Below, piece by piece: positions 60,214 through 64,000 of a DNA stretch of 64,000 bases (positions are counted from its first letter, which is position 1; each line of letters starts with the position of its first letter). The stretch spans positions 349,687 to 413,686 of the forward strand of contig NZ_CP035425.1 in assembly GCF_006740685.1 (NCBI RefSeq), written 5' to 3'. The DNA is from Candidatus Nitrosopumilus sp. SW (GTDB taxonomy: Archaea; Thermoproteota; Nitrososphaeria; Nitrososphaerales; Nitrosopumilaceae). Below the pieces are notes generated by a model. The model was not told where the DNA came from and made no database searches. It saw only the letters and a program-made list of their open reading frames with translations. The translations under genes and the position numbers were made by a program.

Positions 60214-60237
60214 GGTTAGTGCAAGTGTATAGAACCA

Positions 60238-61119
60238 TTATTCTGAACATGTGGCAAGTAAAGCATTACAAGAGTTTTGGATCAAGTCAGCCTGGTGTAA
60301 TAAAACATTAGAGTCAGCCTCAATGTCAAAAGCTGTTTTTAAGACATGAATAAGATCATGATTTCTACTCAGGGTGTTTTTGATTTTGATGAAATTTTCC
60401 TTATTGACATATCCCAGATAAAAATAACAGTCTGAAATCATGGAATTTTTTACAAAATAATCATGTTTTTGCTGAATAATTTGAGAATGATTATTCTTTT
60501 CAATCATATCAGAAAAGCCCATAGTAGATTTTACCATACGTTCAAGTAAAACAGGGGTTGCCCGTTCGATTCCAACTGTTTGTGTAACAACAGAGATGTG
60601 CTCATTAATTGGAGATTTTGCAAATTTTCTCAAAGAATCAAGCATGTGTGTTGGCCCCAATCTTTTGTTATTTAGAGAAGTGATTGCATCAGCCAGAAAA
60701 AATGCGGCGCATTTTTGCCAGCAAGGAGCAAAATCATCAGAGTTATCAATTGACTCTTTTGTCTTTTGGCAACAAAACATTGATTCGATCAAAGAGTTTT
60801 TTGCAAAATCAGCAAACAAAGATGGACGTTTTTCTTTAATTTTTGATAAAAACATTCGAAGTTCCCAAGAGGGGTCTTGAATAATTTGCAGATCAGCATA
60901 TTGCAAAAGTTTCTTTGAATTTGTTTCAGAAAAAGTTCCATGATGAAGAACAAACATTTCATCATCAATTGAGATGATTTTGCTGAGTTCATCTTTGTCA
61001 TCAAAGACAACAACATCATATCCACAAGAATCAAAAAAATTTTCAGAAACTCTACATCCACCCAAGCCTACAGGAAAATCAGATAAACCTAGTTTCTCAG
61101 GAATTTTTTGTAAATCCAT
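60238..61119 (-). CDS. Hypothetical protein, 293 aa
   Basis: Not recognised. Mixed alpha/beta N-terminus ('LSDFPVGLGGCRVSENFFDSCGYDVVVFDD') then an all-helical region with 'FCCQKTKESIDNSDDFAPCWQKC' and several more cysteines. Neither signal peptide nor membrane helix is seen. Cys richness hints at metal or redox chemistry, without firm motif. It lies downstream of tRNA-Glu in divergent orientation. Confidence 0.75.
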   Translation of the reverse strand: MDLQKIPEKLGLSDFPVGLGGCRVSENFFDSCGYDVVVFDDKDELSKIISIDDEMFVLHHGTFSETNSKKLLQYADLQIIQDPSWELRMFLSKIKEKRPSLFADFAKNSLIESMFCCQKTKESIDNSDDFAPCWQKCAAFFLADAITSLNNKRLGPTHMLDSLRKFAKSPINEHISVVTQTVGIERATPVLLERMVKSTMGFSDMIEKNNHSQIIQQKHDYFVKNSMISDCYFYLGYVNKENFIKIKNTLSRNHDLIHVLKTAFDIEADSNVLLHQADLIQNSCNALLATCSE

Positions 61120-61197
61120 GTAAAAGGATATTCTAGATTTTCTATAAATGACCTAACTCACAAAGTTTAACAAATTCATGTAAAGTCAAAACCTTTC

Positions 61198-61207
61198 CTT
61201 TAAATTG
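61198..61207 (+). promoter_or_regulatory. Promoter of tRNA-Glu
   Basis: 'cttt' with 'aaattg' forms a TATA-like element about 28 bases before tRNA-Glu. It is framed by an inverted repeat AACCTTT (61190-61196) and AAAGGTT (61212-61218). Confidence 0.4.
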
Positions 61208-61230
61208 AGACAAAGGTTGTTTTGGATTAA

Positions 61231-61305
61231 GCTCCTATAGTGTAGTCCGGTTAAGCATACAGCCCTCTCAAGGCTGTGACCCGGGTTCAAATCCCGGTGG
61301 GAGCA
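61231..61305 (+). tRNA. tRNA-Glu (CTC)
   Basis: Acceptor GCTCCTA pairs with TGGGAGC. Anticodon stem CAGCC/GGCTG encloses C-T-CTC-A-A; anticodon CTC is at 61267-61269. T arm CCGGG/CCCGG encloses TTCAAAT. Discriminator A at 61305; CCA is not encoded. No intron. A T-rich tract follows. Confidence 0.96.
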
Positions 61306-61363
61306 TTTTTCTAATTTTTAAAAAAATTGTTTCTTTAAATAACAAATTGATTAGACGGTACTA

Positions 61364-62020
61364 GTGGGATTAAGAGACATAGAACTAAAAGAAGAATATC
61401 GTTCAGACATTGATGATATTGTAGCAGAATTTTTCTTTCCATGTCTGGGGCATTGTATTGAATATGATAGATGTGTAGATTTTTTGTCAATTCAAACACT
61501 AGCCACAATTGCTATGGCCTTTGACAACTTTGCAATAGGAAAGGCAAAATTGAGAATGGTCACAGGACATAGGTTCAGAACAGAAGATCTTAATGTATTT
61601 ACAAAACTCTTCTCTGAAAAATACACAAAATCATTTGAAGGGAAATTTATCAAAGATTCAAAAATACAAAAATTACAAAATATCGTTAACAAGGGTCAGA
61701 TTGAATTAAAGATTGCAATTCCAAATTCTGAACAAATAGCAGACTCTTTTTCAGAAAGAATTGGGATATTTAGAGATGAAAAAGATGATGCGGTTGCATT
61801 TACAGGAACATCAAGAGAATCATTTTCTACTCAAACCAGAGACTTTGAATCAGTTGACGTATTTACATCCTGGAATGACAAATCAAGAGTAGCAAGAAAG
61901 ATGAAAGACTTTGAAGAGTTGTGGGAAAACAAAACAAAACATTTGGAGGTTTATGATTTTATGTATGCTGAAGAAAAAAATCTGCTAAAATATTCTTCAG
62001 ACTGGATTCTCAAAGATTAA
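61364..62020 (+). CDS. PLD-like (phospholipase D superfamily) domain protein
   Basis: A 218-residue protein starting at GTG. The C-terminal half reads 'KIAIPNSEQIADSFSERIGIFRDEKDDAVAFTGTSRESFSTQTRDFESVDVFTSWND' then 'RVARKMKDFEELWENKT', the PLD-like nuclease domain found at the N-terminus of SNF2/DEAD-type helicases. The usual HKD His is replaced ('FSERIGIF'), so activity is doubtful. It occurs without a helicase. It follows tRNA-Glu, so a remnant of a mobile or defence island is possible. Confidence 0.7.
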   Translation: MGLRDIELKEEYRSDIDDIVAEFFFPCLGHCIEYDRCVDFLSIQTLATIAMAFDNFAIGKAKLRMVTGHRFRTEDLNVFTKLFSEKYTKSFEGKFIKDSKIQKLQNIVNKGQIELKIAIPNSEQIADSFSERIGIFRDEKDDAVAFTGTSRESFSTQTRDFESVDVFTSWNDKSRVARKMKDFEELWENKTKHLEVYDFMYAEEKNLLKYSSDWILKD

Positions 62021-62573
62021 ATGATTCTTCTAGTCTTGCCTTATTTTCATAAAAGTTCATCTTGTTGATTTTGTAATAGATTACTTCACCACGACGTTCA
62101 ATAACTGCAATTATTGGCTCCTTTCCCATTTGAGAAATCTCCTGAATCTTTTTTTGTAAATTCCCCATCTTTTCTTGTTGCCCTTCATTTAGACCAAATA
62201 TCAAAAATTTTGCCCCTTTCTCACCAAAGTGCCCTCTTTCATACACTCTAAAATCAGAGCCAAATCCAAATCCATCTTTTACAACATAACCCCTATTTCT
62301 CAGATCACGATAGATCAGAAATTTGGTTAAAATTTCAGAATCAGTCTTTTGACAAATATTCATAAAAAAATCAAAATCGATTTGTTTTTTGCCTTTCTTT
62401 AGGATCAGTTTGTTCGTGTACAAGAGATAAAGAGCCTCAAATTGTTTAAGGAATAGTTTTTCTTTTTCAATTTCTCCATATCCCTTTAGTTCAAGTTCAT
62501 GAATCATATTCTTATCAACAATACAGGCCTGATCTGAGACCAATGTGCCTCTAACTAAAGGGGTATCTTCCAT
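62010..62573 (-). CDS. endA: tRNA-splicing endonuclease (EndA-like)
   Basis: A 187-residue protein. 'FLIYRDLRNRGYVVKDGFGFGSDFRVYERG' (85-114) is the EndA signature, and 'GKEPIIAVIERRGEVIYYKI' (150-169) the C-terminal one. Of the three catalytic residues, Tyr111 and Lys151 are kept. The His expected 10-11 residues after the Tyr is replaced: the 'HAK' position reads 'GAK' (120-122). It could be a structural subunit of a heteromeric enzyme, or use His115. ATG 62573 is selected by the TATA box at 62598-62606. Two intron-containing tRNAs in the window need such an enzyme. Confidence 0.88.
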   Translation of the reverse strand: MEDTPLVRGTLVSDQACIVDKNMIHELELKGYGEIEKEKLFLKQFEALYLLYTNKLILKKGKKQIDFDFFMNICQKTDSEILTKFLIYRDLRNRGYVVKDGFGFGSDFRVYERGHFGEKGAKFLIFGLNEGQQEKMGNLQKKIQEISQMGKEPIIAVIERRGEVIYYKINKMNFYENKARLEESFNL

Positions 62574-62597
62574 GATGAAAAGAAAACCAAATGATTT

Positions 62598-62606
62598 CCA
62601 TATAAG
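62598..62606 (-). promoter_or_regulatory. TATA box of endA
   Basis: On the minus strand 'cttatatgg' lies about 29 bases before ATG 62573. Confidence 0.5.
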
Positions 62607-62640
62607 CATTGGAAAATACGAATGAATGTCTTCTAACCGT

Positions 62641-62648
62641 TAAAATAT
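62641..62648 (+). promoter_or_regulatory. TATA box of rpl10e
   Basis: 'taaaatat' is centred about 27 bases before ATG 62672, in line with a leaderless mRNA and with the family N-terminus. Confidence 0.5.
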
Positions 62649-62671
62649 GGGCATTCAGGCATTATCATAAC

Positions 62672-63181
62672 ATGCATGGTGCTAATTATAGAGAAGGAAA
62701 TGGTCAAGTCTTTACCAGAAGAAAGTACATCAAAGGTAAGCCACAAATTAAAATTGCAAAATTTCAAGGTGGTAAAAGAGGAACTTATCAGTATTGTGTA
62801 CAATTATGCATTAATGAGAAAATGCAATTAAGACACATGGCAATTGAATCAACAAGATTGGCAGCAAACAAAACACTAGAAAAAACAACTGGTGAATCAG
62901 GATATTATTCAAGACTTAGAATTTATCCACATAACATGTTAAGAGAAAATAAACAAATTGCAACTGCAGGTGCAGACAGAATTTCAGAAGGAATGAGAAG
63001 AGCTTGGGGAAAAGCAACCAGTTTAGGTGCAAGAGTAAAAGAGGGTCAATGCATCATGGAACTTTACGTTAATGGTGACGCTCACTTGGCAGCAGCAAAG
63101 AAATCACTCAAAAGTGCATGTGTAAAATTACCAGGAACACCAACAATCAAAGTTGTTGAATGGAACAAACCATCACCATAG
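62672..63181 (+). CDS. rpl10e: 50S ribosomal protein L10e
   Basis: A 169-residue ribosomal protein of the archaeal/eukaryal L10e (L16-type) family. 'LRIYPHNMLRENKQIATAGADRISEGMRRAWGKATSLGARVKEGQCIM' is the family core. The start is placed at ATG 62672 ('MHGANYREGNGQVFTRRKYIKGKP') from the family start and the TATA box; the frame is open 21 codons upstream, but that extension is not family-like. It overlaps the convergent 87-residue gene by 9 bases. Confidence 0.93.
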   Translation: MHGANYREGNGQVFTRRKYIKGKPQIKIAKFQGGKRGTYQYCVQLCINEKMQLRHMAIESTRLAANKTLEKTTGESGYYSRLRIYPHNMLRENKQIATAGADRISEGMRRAWGKATSLGARVKEGQCIMELYVNGDAHLAAAKKSLKSACVKLPGTPTIKVVEWNKPSP

Positions 63182-63436
63182 ATTCTCCAAATCAGATTTC
63201 TTGTTTTGAATAAATTCTAAAAATTCTTCAAATTCAGTTTTTGTTGGATCTCTATTCAAAATCCGTTTTGACTGATAATAAAATGCATTGTAGATTCTCC
63301 CAACAACTATACCCAATGCAAAAGATTTAGAATTATCAATGTTTGACAACAGGGAAATTAATTGTTTAATTTCATCTTTGTTTGAAATTGTTTCTTGAAT
63401 TTTTTCTTCAATCTTTTTTAGAAGAACTTTATCCAT
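63173..63436 (-). CDS. Hypothetical helical protein, 87 aa
   Basis: A short all-helical protein ('VLLKKIEEKIQETISNKDEIKQLISLLSN' and 'EFEEFLEFIQNKKSDL'), with a small hydrophobic middle part 'SFALGIVVGRIYNAFYY' too short for a confident membrane helix. Not recognised. It is convergent with rpl10e. Confidence 0.7.
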   Translation of the reverse strand: MDKVLLKKIEEKIQETISNKDEIKQLISLLSNIDNSKSFALGIVVGRIYNAFYYQSKRILNRDPTKTEFEEFLEFIQNKKSDLENLW

Positions 63437-63499
63437 AGGGATTCTTCATTAAAATAGTTAAAAACAGTTTAATATCCAAATTCAGCCTCTAGGTTTGTT

Positions 63500-63576
63500 G
63501 CAGTTATAGTACAGTCTGGTTAGTACTCGTGCTTGCCAAGTACGTGACCCGGGTTCAAATCCCGGTAACTGCACCA
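63500..63576 (+). tRNA. tRNA-Gly (GCC)
   Basis: Acceptor GCAGTTA pairs with TAACTGC (63566-63572). Anticodon stem cgtgc/gtacg encloses T-T-GCC-A-A with anticodon GCC at 63535-63537. T arm CCGGG/CCCGG encloses TTCAAAT. Discriminator A 63573; CCA is encoded (63574-63576). No intron. A TATA-like 'tttaatatc' lies about 28 bases upstream. Confidence 0.95.
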
Positions 63577-63577
63577 T

Positions 63578-64000
63578 TTATGGATTTTTAGGGATTAGAG
63601 CAGATTTTATAATTTCTAGTGCATCATGAGCTTTTTCAGGTCGAGGAAGTTGAATTGCAATAACATTATCTTTACCATATTGAGATTCAGGTGAGTTTAG
63701 TACAAGCATAGAGGTGTTAGCAAGTGCTTCAAAAAATTTCAGATCATTCTTTGCATTAATGAGAAATTTTTCAGTGATATTTCCAATTGAAAAAGTCAAA
63801 ACAACTTCAACAAAGACATTTCCTAATCCATCTTGAAAAATATTCAAATCAGTGTTTACTGAAAATGGTTGTCCTTCAATTTTTGCTCTAATAGTTCCGT
63901 ATTTTGTTGCATCAACTACTATGCACGGAGTTTCTTTTCCCTCAAAATCAAAAGTTGTGATGCCAGTATGGACTTGCTCTAGCATTCGTTTTAGTTCATC
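63578..64000 (-). CDS. Hypothetical protein, running to the window edge
   Basis: At least 135 residues from ATG 63985; the frame stays open to the window end ('DELKR' precedes the Met), so the true start may be outside. Beta-rich ('TTFDFEGKETPCIVVDATKYGTIRAKI', 'GNVFVEVVLTFSIGNITEKFLI') with a helical C-terminus ('EKAHDALEIIKSALIPKNP'). Not recognised. Terminates 2 bases after tRNA-Gly, convergent. Confidence 0.7.
   Translation of the reverse strand, partial: DELKRMLEQVHTGITTFDFEGKETPCIVVDATKYGTIRAKIEGQPFSVNTDLNIFQDGLGNVFVEVVLTFSIGNITEKFLINAKNDLKFFEALANTSMLVLNSPESQYGKDNVIAIQLPRPEKAHDALEIIKSALIPKNP

Overview
The window is A+T-rich archaeal DNA that looks like the chromosome of a marine ammonia-oxidising thaumarchaeon (Nitrosopumilus-like). 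The signs are archaeal/eukaryal-type informational genes (S24e, S27ae, S8e, L10e, TFB, eIF5A, eIF1A, SRP19/SRP54, Gar1, Pus10, EndA, Dph6), a bacterial-type ScpA/ScpB pair and cold-shock protein, archaeal apgM and pgk, and many very short or absent 5' leaders with a TATA-like box about 25 bases before the start codon. It is gene-dense: no stretch over 300 bases lacks a gene, and many neighbours overlap by 4-10 bases. I see no rRNA, CRISPR array, insertion sequence or prophage.

Layout. 1-5 kb: amino-sugar genes (a nucleotidyltransferase cut by the window edge, and GNA1), a GalT-like protein, apgM, S24e/S27ae. 5-18 kb: RNA and translation genes (Pus10, SRP54, Dph6, a C/D box RNA, eIF5A, intron-containing tRNA-Tyr, eIF1A), regulators, scpA-scpB, then S8e-SRP19-Gar1-TFB. 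18-25 kb: sufC, a chlorite-dismutase-family haem protein and a tetrapyrrole cluster (fused AhbA/AhbB siroheme decarboxylase; divergent precorrin-2 dehydrogenase-hemA-hemB). 25-31 kb: an HD hydrolase, a DedA protein, a tiny C2H2 zinc finger, intron-containing tRNA-Leu, an OB-fold protein, a coiled-coil protein with a histone-H1-like repeat tail, pgk. 31-37 kb: sufB-sufD-sufS-sufU operon. 37-43 kb: a PKD surface protein and the hemL-hemC-sumT-hemD operon. 43-47 kb: an arsenic-type module (arsR, arsC, aquaporin), an SbtA/SbtB bicarbonate pair, and Pit phosphate transporter with its DUF47 partner. 47-60 kb: exported proteins (three-repeat protein, NHL/RTX protein, beta-propeller protein, WWADGSI-repeat protein), a DrrAB-type ABC exporter and a membrane-tethered regulator. 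60-64 kb: a metallothionein-like peptide, tRNA-Glu, a PLD-like protein, EndA, L10e and tRNA-Gly.

How the parts fit. HemA, HemL, HemB, HemC, HemD, SUMT and precorrin-2 dehydrogenase together run from glutamyl-tRNA to sirohydrochlorin/siroheme. The fused AhbAB then points to the siroheme route to haem, and the Cld-family protein could act late on that route. The Suf genes supply Fe-S clusters. SbtA/B, Pit/DUF47 and the aquaporin/ArsC/ArsR set handle bicarbonate, phosphate and arsenic.

Several genes here are too short for ordinary gene calling but well supported: S27ae, a 47-residue Cys-rich peptide, a 40-residue C2H2 finger, a 32-residue zinc ribbon, a 55-residue CxC protein and a 32-residue basic peptide. 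The most distinctive non-coding feature is a box C/D guide RNA behind eIF5A whose D guide matches the anticodon loop of an elongator tRNA-Met.
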